The notes beneath the pieces were generated by a model, which saw only the letters and a list, made by a program, of their open reading frames with translations, was not told the DNA's origin and ran no database searches. The position numbers and the translations under genes are program-made. This document shows, in pieces, positions 31,685 through 43,936 of a stretch of DNA of 64,000 nucleotides; positions within the stretch are counted from its first letter, which is position 1; the number at the start of each line of letters is the position of its first letter. Location of the stretch: assembly GCA_964034945.1 (NCBI GenBank), contig OZ035963.1:50048032-50112031 (forward strand), written 5' to 3'. Origin of the DNA: Chrysopilus asiliformis. Taxonomy: Eukaryota; Arthropoda; Insecta; Diptera; Rhagionidae.

Positions 31685-34424
31685 GTCTCGGAAATATTTT
31701 TCCAACTTAGAACAAGCCTCTAAATATTCGAAAAAAATATTTACTGGATGAAAAAGGTCTCGGAAATATTTTTCCAACTTAGAACAAGCCTCTAAAAATT
31801 CAAAAAAAATATTTCCCGGGTAGAAAAGGTCTCGGAAATATTTTTCCAACTTAGAACAAGCCTCTAAAAATTCGAAAAAAATATTTATTGGATCAAAAAG
31901 GTCTCGGAAAAATTTTTCCTACTTAGAACAAGCCTCTAAATATTCGAAAAAAAATATTTACTGGATGAAAAAGGTCTCGGAAATATTTTTCCAACTTAGA
32001 ACAAGCCTCTAAAAATTCGAAAAAAATATTTACTGGATCAAAAAGGTCTCGGAAATATTTTTCCAACTTAGAACAAGCCTCTAAAAATTCGAAAAAAATA
32101 TTTCCCGGGTAGAAAAGGTCTCGAAAATATTTTTCCTACCTAGAACAAGCCTCTAAAAATTCGAAAAAAATATTTCCCGGGTAGAAAAGGTCTCGGAAAT
32201 ATTTTTCCTACTTAGAACAAGCCTCTAAAAATTCGAAAAAAATATTTCCCGGGTAGAAAAGGTCTCGAAAATATTTTTCCTACTTAGAACAAGCCTCTAA
32301 AAATTCGAAAAAAATATTTCCCGGGTAGAAAAGGTCTCGGAAATATTTTTCCTACTTAGAACAAGCCTCTAAAAGTTCGAAAAAAATATTTCCCGGTTAG
32401 AAAAGGTCTCGGAAATATTTTTCCAACTTAGAACAAGCCTCTAAAAATTCGAAAAAAAATATTTACTGGATCAAAAAGGTCTCGGAAATATTTTTCCAAC
32501 TTAGAACAAGCCTCTAAAAATTCGAAAAAAATATTTCCCGGGTAGAAAAGGTCTCAAAAATATTTTTCCTACTTAGAACAAGCCTCTAAAAATTCGAAAA
32601 AAATATTTCCCGGGTAGAAAAGGTCTCGGAAATATTTTTCCAACTTAGAACAAGCCTCTAAAAATTCGAAAAAAATATTTACTGGATCAAAAAGGTCTCG
32701 GAAATATTTTTCATACTTAGAACAAGCCTCTAAATATTCGAAAAAAATATTTGCTGTATGAAAAAGGTCTCGGAAATATTTTTCCAACTTAGAACAAGCC
32801 TCTAAATATTCGAAAAAAATATTTACTGGATGAAAAAGGTCTCGGAAATATTTTTCCAACTTAGAACAAGCCTCTAAAAATTCGAAAAAAATATTTCCCG
32901 GGTAGAAAAGGTCTCGGAAATATTTTTCCTACTTAGAACAAGCCTCTAAAAATTCGAAAAAAATATTTACTGGATCAAAAAGGCCTCGGAAATATTTTTC
33001 CTACTTAGAACAAGCCTCTAAAAATTCGAAAAAAATATTTACTGGATCAAAAAGGTCTCGGAAATATTTTTCCAACTTAGAACAAGCCTCTAAATATTCG
33101 AAAAAAATATTTACTGGATGAAAAAGGTCTCGGAAATATTTTTCCAACTTAGAACAAGCCTCTAAAAATTCAAAAAAAATATTTCCCGGGTAGAAAAGGT
33201 CTCGGAAATATTTTTCCAACTTAGAACAAGCCTCTAAAAATTCGAAAAAAATATTTATTGGATCAAAAAGGTCTCGGAAAAATTTTTCCTACTTAGAACA
33301 AGCCTCTAAATATTCGAAAAAAAATATTTACTGGATGAAAAAGGTCTCGGAAATATTTTTCCAACTTAGAACAAGCCTCTAAAAATTCGAAAAAAATATT
33401 TACTGGATCAAAAAGGTCTCGGAAATATTTTTCCAACTTAGAACAAGCCTCTAAAAATTCGAAAAAAATATTTCCCGGGTAGAAAAGGTCTCGAAAATAT
33501 TTTTCCTACCTAGAACAAGCCTCTAAAAATTCGAAAAAAATATTTCCCGGGTAGAAAAGGTCTCGGAAATATTTTTCCTACTTAGAACAAGCCTCTAAAA
33601 ATTCGAAAAAAATATTTCCCGGGTAGAAAAGGTCTCGAAAATATTTTTCCTACTTAGAACAAGCCTCTAAAAATTCGAAAAAAATATTTCCCGGGTAGAA
33701 AAGGTCTCGGAAATATTTTTCCTACTTAGAACAAGCCTCTAAAAGTTCGAAAAAAATATTTCCCGGTTAGAAAAGGTCTCGGAAATATTTTTCCAACTTA
33801 GAACAAGCCTCTAAAAATTCGAAAAAAAATATTTACTGGATCAAAAAGGTCTCGGAAATATTTTTCCAACTTAGAACAAGCCTCTAAAAATTCGAAAAAA
33901 ATATTTCCCGGGTAGAAAAGGTCTCAAAAATATTTTTCCTACTTAGAACAAGCCTCTAAAAATTCGAAAAAAATATTTCCCGGGTAGAAAAGGTCTCGGA
34001 AATATTTTTCCAACTTAGAACAAGCCTCTAAAAATTCGAAAAAAATATTTACTGGATCAAAAAGGTCTCGGAAATATTTTTCATACTTAGAACAAGCCTC
34101 TAAATATTCGAAAAAAATATTTACTGTATGAAAAAGGTCTCGGAAATATTTTTCCAACTTAGAACAAGCCTCTAAATATTCGAAAAAAATATTTACTGGA
34201 TGAAAAAGGTCTCGGAAATATTTTTCCAACTTAGAACAAGCCTCTAAAAATTCGAAAAAAATATTTCCCGGGTAGAAAAGGTCTCGGAAATATTTTTCCT
34301 ACTTAGAACAAGCCTCTAAAAATTCGAAAAAAATATTTACTGGATCAAAAAGGCCTCGGAAATATTTTTCCTACTTAGAACAAGCCTCTAAAAATTCGAA
34401 AAAAATATTTACTGGATCAAAAAG
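31685..34424. repeat. Higher-order repeat of 1,370 bp, two copies, next to the insertion
   Basis: Rare variants recur exactly 1,370 bp apart: TTCAAAAAAAATATTTCCC (31800 and 33170), CTCGGAAAAATTTTTCC (31902 and 33272), GTCTCAAAAATATT (32552 and 33922) and CTGTATGAAAAAGG (32754 and 34124). One difference seen is TTTGCTGTATG against TTTACTGTATG. The block corresponds to 19 monomers plus 2 bp. Confidence 0.85.
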
Positions 34425-34693
34425 GTCTCGGAAATATTTTTCCAACTTAGAACAAGCCTCTAAAAATTCGAAAAAAAGCAAGGTGTCTGTCTCGTAGAGA
34501 CGGTCAGAAGACGTGGATCCACCTACAACGATCGCCAATAGATTTTTAAGTAAGAAATTTTAGTGAAAAGGAAACTAAAGAAACAATTTGATTGACCGTA
34601 ATGGTACGGGATTTGACTTTCCGTTTGGTGAATTTTGGCATCTTGTACCTAAAACTCAAATTTCACTTGCAACACTATGAACAATGTTTAATA

Positions 34694-34856
34694 GGGCATT
34701 TTCATAAATGTACTCGGAACTTACGCAAATTGCACAAAACATTTTCTTCGTAAACTAAACGAATAACAAGTAAACTAAACAAATAACATAAACTGGGTTA
34801 TTTATTAAGAAAAATCTTTTGTGTTATTTGCAGAACTTGAATTTATGAAAACGCCC
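34694..34856. mobile_element. 163-bp MITE inside the insertion
   Basis: GGGCATTTTCATAAATG at 34694 pairs with ATTTATGAAAACGCCC ending 34856, and imperfect pairing continues inward (GAACTTACGCAAATTGCAC with GTGTTATTTGCAGAACTT). A TA lies on the left and ATA on the right, compatible with a TA target site, so it may be Tc1/mariner-derived. It is non-coding. Confidence 0.7.
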
Positions 34857-34945
34857 ATAGATAAAAAACAAATAAAAATAAAATAAAATTACACGATAAA
34901 AGCAACGAAGCAATTTCAATTTAGAGCAACTAAAAACAGTGTTCA

Positions 34946-35438
34946 AAACCATGGCCGAATTATACAAGGTCTGCTGGTTATTTTTTGACAGCCACCATTT
35001 TGCTACGTCATCGGCAAGAAATTCTTTGTAATGTTGATTGTGCGTACGGAGTTGTTTAGCTAGATGTTAGCTAGATTTCAGAATTAGGGAAAATTCCCAT
35101 TCAGTCTTATAAGAATTTCTTGCCGATGACGTCAGAGCCAAGAGAGACTGAGCTGTCAAGCAGACCTTGTATAATTCGGCCATGGTTTGGTTTTGAAACC
35201 ATGGCCGAATTATACAAGGTCTGTTTGACAGCTCAGTTGCTTCTGGCTCTGACGTCATCGGCAAGAAATTCTTATACGATTCAATGGGAATTTTCCCTTT
35301 TTATATGAAATATTATTGAAATTAGCGCACACACAATCAACATTAGAAAGAATGCACCGATATTTCTTGCCAATGACGTAGCAAAATGGTGGCTGTTAAA
35401 AAGCAACCACCAGACCTGTGTTTAATTCAGCCATGCGA
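34946..35438. mobile_element. Two MITEs in inverted orientation forming a near-palindrome of about 490 bp
   Basis: CCATGGCCGAATTATACAAG starts at 34949 and again at 35199, and its inverse ends at 35185 and, in degraded form, at 35435. The pieces 34949-35185 and 35199-35435 are thus two copies of one MITE with terminal arms of about 80 bp, placed head to head. Each contains GTCATCGGCAAGAAATTCTT and its inverse. The spacers (AATGTTGATTGTGYG, GGGAAAATTCCCATT) are also reverse complements of each other. The centre is a 7-nt loop at 35189-35195 between AAACC arms. Inner arms are better conserved than outer arms. Short frames on both strands are shadows of the palindrome. Confidence 0.88.
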
Positions 35439-36153
35439 TCGATGCACATTTTTCCTTCTCCCCCCAAGTTAAGATCGAAATTGTTTCTCTTGAAGTTTTC
35501 CGCTCTTGTTCAAAGCGGTTTGCATGCTTTGCATAAAAATGAATGAAAGGTTCGAGCGATGGCTGCTGTTGGGTATGATGCACACACACATATAAGTATG
35601 CATTTCATTAGTAAGAGAGCGATATCTCGGTCCCAGCATTAAAGTTGTGTTCTCAAAGCAAATTAAAACCATAATTTTTTCACGTTCTTTGGAGCGTTTT
35701 ACTGAAATTCTGAATTTCGTTTTCTCGAGAGTGATTTTTATTTTCAATTTTTTTCAATTCCTCCAAAGCGAATTGAACCGAAATAATATGAATAGCCAGA
35801 ATCAGAACAACCCATTTAGAGAAGAGAAACAATCAAGTTCTATATGAGATTCAATACACACAAAGAAAGCATAAAAAGAGTATACATGTGAAATCTGTAC
35901 TGCAAGCAGCAGACACAGCATAACAGCGGAGTAAAAATTTTGATTTTGCTTTTTAAATACATAATTGAACATAGTTTAACATAACAAAATACCCTATACA
36001 ATGCTTTAATGTAGCCCTCATCTTATAACACAGGTTTTGTTCAGATATCACCACAAACTATCGAGTTTCATCGATTGCAAATTTGTTATCATGGCAGCAA
36101 GCCGATTTTCTAATTTGTACCCCCATTGCCAAAATCCAAGACGTATCCACGTC
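35439..36153. other. Right part of the insertion, no gene recognised
   Basis: A 92-codon minus-strand frame (35469-35747) and a 66-codon plus-strand frame (35647-35847) overlap and show no domain or signal. The base composition is AT-rich without tandem repeats. It might derive from unique host DNA carried with the element. Confidence 0.45.
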
Positions 36154-36194
36154 AAAATATTTCCCGGGTAGAAAAGGTCTCGAAAATATTTTTC

Positions 36195-39100
36195 CTACTT
36201 AGAACAAGCCTCTAAAAATTCGAAAAAAATATTTCCCGGGTAGAAAAGGTCTCGGAAATATTTTTCCAACTTAGAACAAGCCTCTAAATATTCGAAAAAA
36301 ATATTTACTGGATGAAAAAGGTCTCGGAAATATTTTTCCAACTTAGAACAAGCCTCTAAATATTCGAAAAAAATATTTACTGGATGAAAAAGGTCTCGGA
36401 AATATTTTTCCAACTTAGAACAAGCCTCTAAAAATTCGAAAAAAATATTTACTGGATCAAAAAGGTCTCGGAAATATTTTTCATACTTAGAACAAGCCTC
36501 TAAATATTCGAAAAAAATATTTACTGGATGAAAAAGGTCTCGGAAATATTTTTCCAACTTAGAACAAGCCTCTAAAAATTCGAAAAAAATATTTCCCGGG
36601 TAGAAAAGGTCTCGGAAATATTTTTCCAACTTAGAACAAGCCTCTAAAAATTCGAAAAAAATATTTATTGGATCAAAAAGGTCTCGGAAATATTTTTCCT
36701 ACTTAGAACAAGCCTCTAAATATTCGAAAAAAATATTTACTGGATGAAAAAGGTCTCGGAAATATTTTTCCAACTTAGAACAAGCCTCTAAATATTCGAA
36801 AAAAATATTTACTGGATGAAAAAGGTCTCGAAAATATTTTTCCTACTTAGAACAAGCCTCTAAAAATTCGAAAAAAATATTTCCCGGGTAGAAAAGGTCT
36901 CGGAAATATTTTTCCAACTTAGAACAAGCCCTAAATATTCGAAAAAAATATTTACTGGATGAAAAAGGTCTCGGAAATATTTTTCCAACTTAGAACAAGC
37001 CTCTAAATATTCGAAAAAAATATTTACTGGATGAAAAAGGTCTCGGAAATATTTTTCCAACTTAGAACAAGCCTCTAAAAATTCGAAAAAAATATTTACT
37101 GGATCAAAAAGGTCTCGGAAATATTTTTCATACTTAGAACAAGCCTCTAAATATTCGAAAAAAATATTTACTGGATGAAAAAGGTCTCGGAAATATTTTT
37201 CCAACTTAGAACAAGCCTCTAAAAATTCGAAAAAAATATTTCCCGGGTAGAAAAGGTCTCGGAAATATTTTTCCAACTTAGAACAAGCCTCTAAAAATTC
37301 GAAAAAAATATTTATTGGATCAAAAAGGTCTCGGAAATATTTTTCCTACTTAGAACAAGCCTCTAAATATTCGAAAAAAATATTTACTGGATGAAAAAGG
37401 TCTCGGAAATATTTTTCCAACTTAGAACAAGCCTCTAAATATTCGAAAAAAATATTTATTGGATGAAAAAGGTCTCGGAAATATTTTTCCAACTTAGAAC
37501 AAGCCTCTAAAAATTCGAAAAAAATATTTCCCGGGTAGAAAAGGTCTCGGAAATATTTTTCCAACTTAGAACAAGCCTCTAAAAATTCGAAAAAAATATT
37601 TATTGGATCAAAAAGGTCTCGGAAAAATTTTTCCTACTTAGAACAAGCCTCTAAATATTCGAAAAAAAATATTTACTGGATGAAAAAGGTCTCGGAAATA
37701 TTTTTCCAACTTAGAACAAGCCTCTAAAAATTCGAAAAAAATATTTACTGGATCAAAAAGGTCTCGGAAATATTTTTCCAACTTAGAACAAGCCTCTTAA
37801 AATTCGAAAAAAATATTTCCCGGGTAGAAAAGGTCTCGGAAATATTTTTCCTACTTAGAACAAGCCTCTAAAAGTTCGAAAAAAATATTTCCCGGTTAGA
37901 AAAGGTCTCGGAAATATTTTTCCAACTTAGAACAAGCCTCTAAAAATTCGAAAAAAAATATTTACTGGATCAAAAAGGTCTCGGAAATATTTTTCCTACT
38001 TAGAACAAGCCTCTAAATATTCGAAAAAAATATTTACTGGATGAAAAAGGTCTCGGAAATATTTTTCCAACTTAGAACAAGCCTCTAAAAATTCGAAAAA
38101 AATATTTACTGGATCAAAAAGGTCTCGGAAATATTTTTCCTACTTAGAACAAGCCTCTAAATATTCGAAAAAAATATTTTCCGGGTAGAAAAGGTCTCGG
38201 AAATATTTTTCCTACTTAGAACAAGCCTCTAAATATTCGAAAAAAATATTTACTGGATGAAAAAGGTCTCGAAAATATTTTTCCTACTTAGAACAAGCCT
38301 CTAAAAATTCGAAAAAAATATTTCCCGGGTAGAAAAGGTCTCGAAAATATTTTTCCAACTTAGAACAAGCCTCTAAAAGTTCGAAAAAAATATTTCCCGG
38401 GTAGAAAAGGTCTCGGAAATATTTTTCCTACTTAGAACAAGCCTCTACATATTCGAAAAAATATTTACTGGATGAAAAAGGTCTCGGAAATATTTTTCCA
38501 ACTTAGAACAGCCTCTAAATATTCGGAAAAAATATTTACTGGATGAAAAATGTCTCGGAAATATTTTTCCTACTTAGAACAAGCCTCTAAAAATTCGAAA
38601 AAAATATTTACTGGATCAAAAAGGTCTCGGAAATATTTTTCCTACTTAGAACAAGCCTCTAAATATTCGAAAAAAATATTTACTGGATGAAAAATGTCTC
38701 GGAAATATTTTTCCTACTTAGAACAAGCCTCTAAAAATTCGAAAAAAAATATTTACTGGATGAAAAAGGTATCGGAAATATTTTTCCTGCTTAGAACAAG
38801 CCTCTAAAAATTCGAAAAAAATATTTACTGGATCAAAAATGTCTCGAAAATATTTTTCCTACTTAGAACAAGCCTCTAAATATTCGAAAAAAATATTTAC
38901 TGGATGAAAAATGTCTCGGAAATATTTTTCCTACTTAGAACAAGCCTCTAAATATTCGAAAAAAATATTTACTGGATCAAAAAGGTCTCGGAAATATTTT
39001 TCCTACTTAGAACAAGCCTCTAAATATTCGAAAAAAATATTTCCCGGGTAGAAAAGGACTCGAAAATATTTTTCCTACTTAGAACAAGCCTCTAAATATT

Positions 39101-42100
39101 CGAAAAAAATATTTACTGAATGAAAAAGGTTCGGAAATATTTTTCCAACTTAGAACAAGCCTCTAAAAATTCGAAAAAAATATTTCCCGGGTAGAAAAGG
39201 TCTCGAAAATATTTTTCCTACTGAGAACAAGCCTCTAAAAATTCGAAAAAAATATTTACTGGATGAAAAAGGTATCGGAAATATTTTTCCTGCTTAGAAC
39301 AAGCCTCTAAAAATTCGAAAAAAATATTTACTGGATGAAAAATGTCTCGGAAATATTTTTCCTGCTTAGAACAAGCCTCTAAAAATTCGAAAAAAATATT
39401 TACTGGATCAAAAAGGTCTCGGAAATATTTTTCATACTTAGAACAAGCCTCTAAATATTCGAAAAAAATATTTACTGGATGAAAAAGGTCTCGGAAATAT
39501 TTTTCCAACTTAGAACAAGCCTCTAAATATTCGAAAAAAATATTTACTGGATGAAAAAGGTCTCGGAAATATTTTTCCAACTTAGAACAAGCCTCTAAAA
39601 ATTCGAAAAAAATATTTCCCGGGTAGAAAAGGTCTCGGAAATATTTTTCCAACTTAGAACAAGCCTCTAAAAATTCGAAAAAAATATTTATTGGATCAAA
39701 AAGGTCTCGGAAATATTTTTCCTACTTAGAACAAGCCTCTAAATATTCGAAAAAAATATTTACTGGATGAAAAAGGTCTCGGAAATATTTTTCCAACTTA
39801 GAACAAGCCTCTAAATATTCGAAAAAAATATTTACTGGATGAAAAAGGTCTCGGAAATATTTTTCCAACTTAGAACAAGCCTCTAAAAATTCGAAAAAAA
39901 TATTTACTGGATCAAAAAGGTCTCGGAAATATTTTTCATACTTAGAACAAGCCTCTAAATATTCGAAAAAAATATTTACTGGATGAAAAAGGTCTCGGAA
40001 ATATTTTTCCAACTTAGAACAAGCCTCTAAAAATTCGAAAAAAATATTTCCCGGGTAGAAAAGGTCTCGGAAATATTTTTCCAACTTAGAACAAGCCTCT
40101 AAAAATTCGAAAAAAATATTTATTGGATCAAAAAGGTCTCGGAAATATTTTTCCTACTTAGAACAAGCCTCTAAATATTCGAAAAAAATATTTACTGGAT
40201 GAAAAAGGTCTCGGAAATATTTTTCCAACTTAGAACAAGCCTCTAAATATTCGAAAAAAATATTTACTGGATGAAAAAGGTCTCGGAAGTATTTTTCCAA
40301 CTTAGAACAAGCCTCTAAAAATTCGAAAAAAATATTTCCCGGGTAGAAAAGGTCTCGGAAATATTTTTCCAACTTAGAACAAGCCTCTAAAAATTCGAAA
40401 AAAATATTTATTGGATCAAAAAGGTCTCGGAAAAATTTTTCCTACTTAGAACAAGCCTCTAAATATTCGAAAAAAAATATTTACTGGATGAAAAAGGTCT
40501 CGGAAATATTTTTCCAACTTAGAACAAGCCTCTAAAAATTCGAAAAAAATATTTACTGGATCAAAAAGGTCTCGGAAATATTTTTCCAACTTAGAACAAG
40601 CCTCTAAAAATTCGAAAAAAATATTTCCCGGGTAGAAAAGGTCTCGAAAATATTTTTCCTACCTAGAACAAGCCTCTAAAAATTCGAAAAAAATATTTAC
40701 TGGATGAAAAAGGTCTCGGAAATATTTTTCCTACTTAGAACAAGCCTCTAAAAATTCGAAAAAAATATTTCCCGGGTAGAAAAGGTCTCGGAAATATTTT
40801 TCCAACTTAGAACAAGCCTCTAAAAATTCGAAAAAAAATATTTACTGGATCAAAAAGGTCTCGGAAATATTTTTCCTACTTAGAACAAGCCTCTAAATAT
40901 TCGAAAAAAATATTTACTGGATGAAAAAGGTCTCGGAAATATTTTTCTAACTTAGAACAAGCCTCTAAGTATTCGAAAAAAATATTTACTGGATGAAAAA
41001 GGTCTCGGAAATATTTTTCCAACTTAGAACAAGCCTCTAAAAATTCGAAAAAAATATTTACTGGATCAAAAAGGTCTCGGAAATATTTTTCCTACTTAGA
41101 ACAAGCCTCTAAATATTCGAAAAAAATATTTTCCGGGTAGAAAAGGTCTCGGAAATATTTTTCCTACTTAGAACAAGCCTCTAAATATTCGAAAAAAATA
41201 TTTACTGGATGAAAAAGGTCTCGAAAATATTTTTCCTACTTAGAACAAGCCTCTAAAAATTCGAAAAAAATATTTCCCGGGTAGAAAAGGTCTCGAAAAT
41301 ATTTTTCCAACTTAGAACAAGCCTCTAAAAGTTCGAAAAAAATATTTCCCGGGTAGAAAAGGTCTCGGAAATATTTTTCCTACTTAGAACAAGCCTCTAC
41401 ATATTCGAAAAAATATTTACTGGATGAAAAAGGTCTCGGAAATATTTTTCCAACTTAGAACAGCCTCTAAATATTCGGAAAAAATATTTACTGGATGAAA
41501 AATGTCTCGGAAATATTTTTCCTACTTAGAACAAGCCTCTAAAAATTCGAAAAAAATATTTACTGGATCAAAAAGGTCTCGGAAATATTTTTCCTACTTA
41601 GAACAAGCCTCTAAATATTCGAAAAAAATATTTACTGGATGAAAAATGTCTCGGAAATATTTTTCCTACTTAGAACAAGCCTCTAAAAATTCGAAAAAAA
41701 ATATTTACTGGATGAAAAAGGTATCGGAAATATTTTTCCTGCTTAGAACAAGCCTCTAAAAATTCGAAAAAAATATTTACTGGATCAAAAATGTCTCGAA
41801 AATATTTTTCCTACTTAGAACAAGCCTCTAAATATTCGAAAAAAATATTTACTGGATGAAAAATGTCTCGGAAATATTTTTCCTACTTAGAACAAGCCTC
41901 TAAATATTCGAAAAAAATATTTACTGGATCAAAAAGGTCTCGGAAATATTTTTCCTACTTAGAACAAGCCTCTAAATATTCGAAAAAAATATTTCCCGGG
42001 TAGAAAAGGACTCGAAAATATTTTTCCTACTTAGAACAAGCCTCTAAATATTCGAAAAAAATATTTACTGAATGAAAAAGGTTCGGAAATATTTTTCCAA

Positions 42101-43050
42101 CTTAGAACAAGCCTCTAAAAATTCGAAAAAAATATTTCCCGGGTAGAAAAGGTCTCGAAAATATTTTTCCTACTGAGAACAAGCCTCTAAAAATTCGAAA
42201 AAAATATTTACTGGATGAAAAAGGTATCGGAAATATTTTTCCTGCTTAGAACAAGCCTCTAAAAATTCGAAAAAAATATTTACTGGATGAAAAATGTCTC
42301 GGAAATATTTTTCCTGCTTAGAACAAGCCTCTAAAAATTCGAAAAAAATATTTACTGGATCAAAAAGGTCTCGGAAATATTTTTCATACTTAGAACAAGC
42401 CTCTAAATATTCGAAAAAAATATTTACTGGATGAAAAAGGTCTCGGAAATATTTTTCCAACTTAGAACAAGCCTCTAAATATTCGAAAAAAATATTTACT
42501 GGATGAAAAAGGTCTCGGAAATATTTTTCCAACTTAGAACAAGCCTCTAAAAATTCGAAAAAAATATTTCCCGGGTAGAAAAGGTCTCGGAAATATTTTT
42601 CCAACTTAGAACAAGCCTCTAAAAATTCGAAAAAAATATTTATTGGATCAAAAAGGTCTCGGAAATATTTTTCCTACTTAGAACAAGCCTCTAAATATTC
42701 GAAAAAAATATTTACTGGATGAAAAAGGTCTCGGAAATATTTTTCCAACTTAGAACAAGCCTCTAAATATTCGAAAAAAATATTTACTGGATGAAAAACG
42801 TCTCGGAAATATTTTTCCAACTTAGAACAAGCCTCTAAAAATTCGAAAAAAATATTTCCCGGGTAGAAAAGGTCTCGGAAATATTTTTCCAACTTAGAAC
42901 AAGCCTCTAAAAATTCGAAAAAAATATTTATTGGATCAAAAAGGTCTCGAAAAAATTTTTCCTACTTAGAACAAGCCTCTAAATATTCGAAAAAAAATAT
43001 TTACTGGATGAAAAAGGTCTCGGAAATATTTTTCCAACTTAGAACAAGCC
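36195..43050. repeat. Higher-order repeat of about 2.8-2.95 kb, two copies, with 432-bp sub-repeats
   Basis: Rare variants repeat at offsets of 2,808 bp (37346 and 40154), then 2,880 bp, then 2,952 bp (for example CCTCTACATATTCG at 38441 and 41393; ACTGAATGAAAAAGGTTCGG at 39116 and 42068). The steps are whole 72-bp monomers, so one copy gained or lost monomers. A six-monomer (432-bp) unit marked by TATTGGATCAAAAAGG recurs at 39690 and 40122 but is present once in the second copy (42642). Confidence 0.85.
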
Positions 43051-43936
43051 TCTAAAAATTCGAAAAAAATATTTACTGGATCAAAAAGGTCTCGGAAATA
43101 TTTTTCCAATTAGAACAAGCTCTAAAAATTCGAAAAAAATATTTCCCGGGTAGAAAAGGTCTCGAAAATATTTTTCCTACTTAGAACAAGCCTCCAGAAA
43201 TTCGAAAAAAATATTTCCCGGGTAGAAAAGGTCTCGGAAATATTTTTCCAACGTAGAACAAGCCTCTAAAAATTCGAAAAAAAATATTTACTGGATGAAA
43301 AAGGTATCGGAAATATTTTTCCTGCTTAGAACAAGCCTCTAAATATTCGAAAAAAATATTTCCCGGGTAAAAAAGGTCTCGAAAATATTTTTCCAATTAG
43401 AACAAGCCTCCAAAAATTCGAAAAAAATATTTCCCGGGTAGAAAAGGTCTCGGAAATATTTTTCCAACTTAGAACAAGCCTCTAAAAATTCGAAAAAAAT
43501 ATTTACTGGATGAAAAAGGTATCGGAAATATTTTTCCTGCTTAGAACAAGCCTCTAAATATTCGAAAAAAATATTTACTGGATCAAAAAGGTCTCGGAAA
43601 TATTTTTCCAATTAGAACAAGCCTCTAAAAATTCGAAAAAAATATTTCCCGGGTAGAAAAGGTCTCGGAAATATTTTTCCTACTTAGAACAAGGCTCCGA
43701 AAATTCGAAAAAACTATTTCCCGGGTAGAAAAGGTCTCGGAAATATTTTTCCAACTTAGAACAAGCCTCCAAAAATTCGAAAAAAATATTTCCCGGGTAG
43801 AAAATATTTTTCCAACTTAGAACAAGCCTCTAAAAATTCGAAAAAAATATTTACTGGATGAAAAAGGTCTCGGAAATATTTTTCCTGCTTAGAACAAGCC
43901 TCTAAAAATTCGAAAAAAATATTTACTGGATGAAAA

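Larger units (their letters stand above)
19135..34477. repeat. 72-bp satellite array, left block (about 213 monomers)
   Basis: Each monomer carries CTTAGAACAAGCCTCTAAAA, ATTCGAAAAAAATATTT, a switch segment (ACTGGATGAAAA, ACTGGATCAAAA or CCCGGGTAGAAA), then AGGTCTCGGAAATATTTTTC. The length is 72 bp with 71- and 73-bp variants. Diagnostic positions are the switch segment, the CCTAC/CCAAC/CCTGC/CATAC site before TTAG, and AAAAATT/AAATATT. Monomers at the left edge (19141-19250) and at 19980-20220 are the most divergent; one of them has an 8-bp internal duplication near 20170. The block is cut off by the insertion at 34478. No gene is embedded; minus-strand frames with a 24-residue period are discussed separately. 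Confidence 0.98.
34478..36153. mobile_element. 1,676-bp non-satellite insertion in the array
   Basis: The satellite stops within the A run of a monomer (34471-34477) and resumes at the same register with AAAATATTTCCC (36154 on). The insertion is therefore clean and could carry a 4-bp AAAA duplication, though the A run makes this ambiguous. The left end reads GCAAGGTGTCTGTCTCG with a GTCTC-GTA-GAGAC hairpin; the right end is ATCCACGTC (36145-36153), whose inverse GACGTGGAT lies 32 bp in from the left end. It contains three inverted-repeat elements (see separate entries). The right part (about 35439-36153) is AT-rich, with frames of 60-92 codons that match nothing I know. Class unknown. Confidence 0.85.

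Noticed and set aside
35067..35308. Similar 62- and 65-codon frames on opposite strands (both starting MPMTSEP)
   Set aside because: They are mirror readings of the palindromic MITE pair.
35469..35747. 92-codon minus-strand frame in the insertion
   Set aside because: Not similar to any protein I know and overlapped by another frame; too weak to call a gene without transcript data.
34478..36153. LTR or Helitron identity for the insertion
   Set aside because: No TG...CA ends, no TC start and no hairpin plus CTRR end are present, so neither class is supported.
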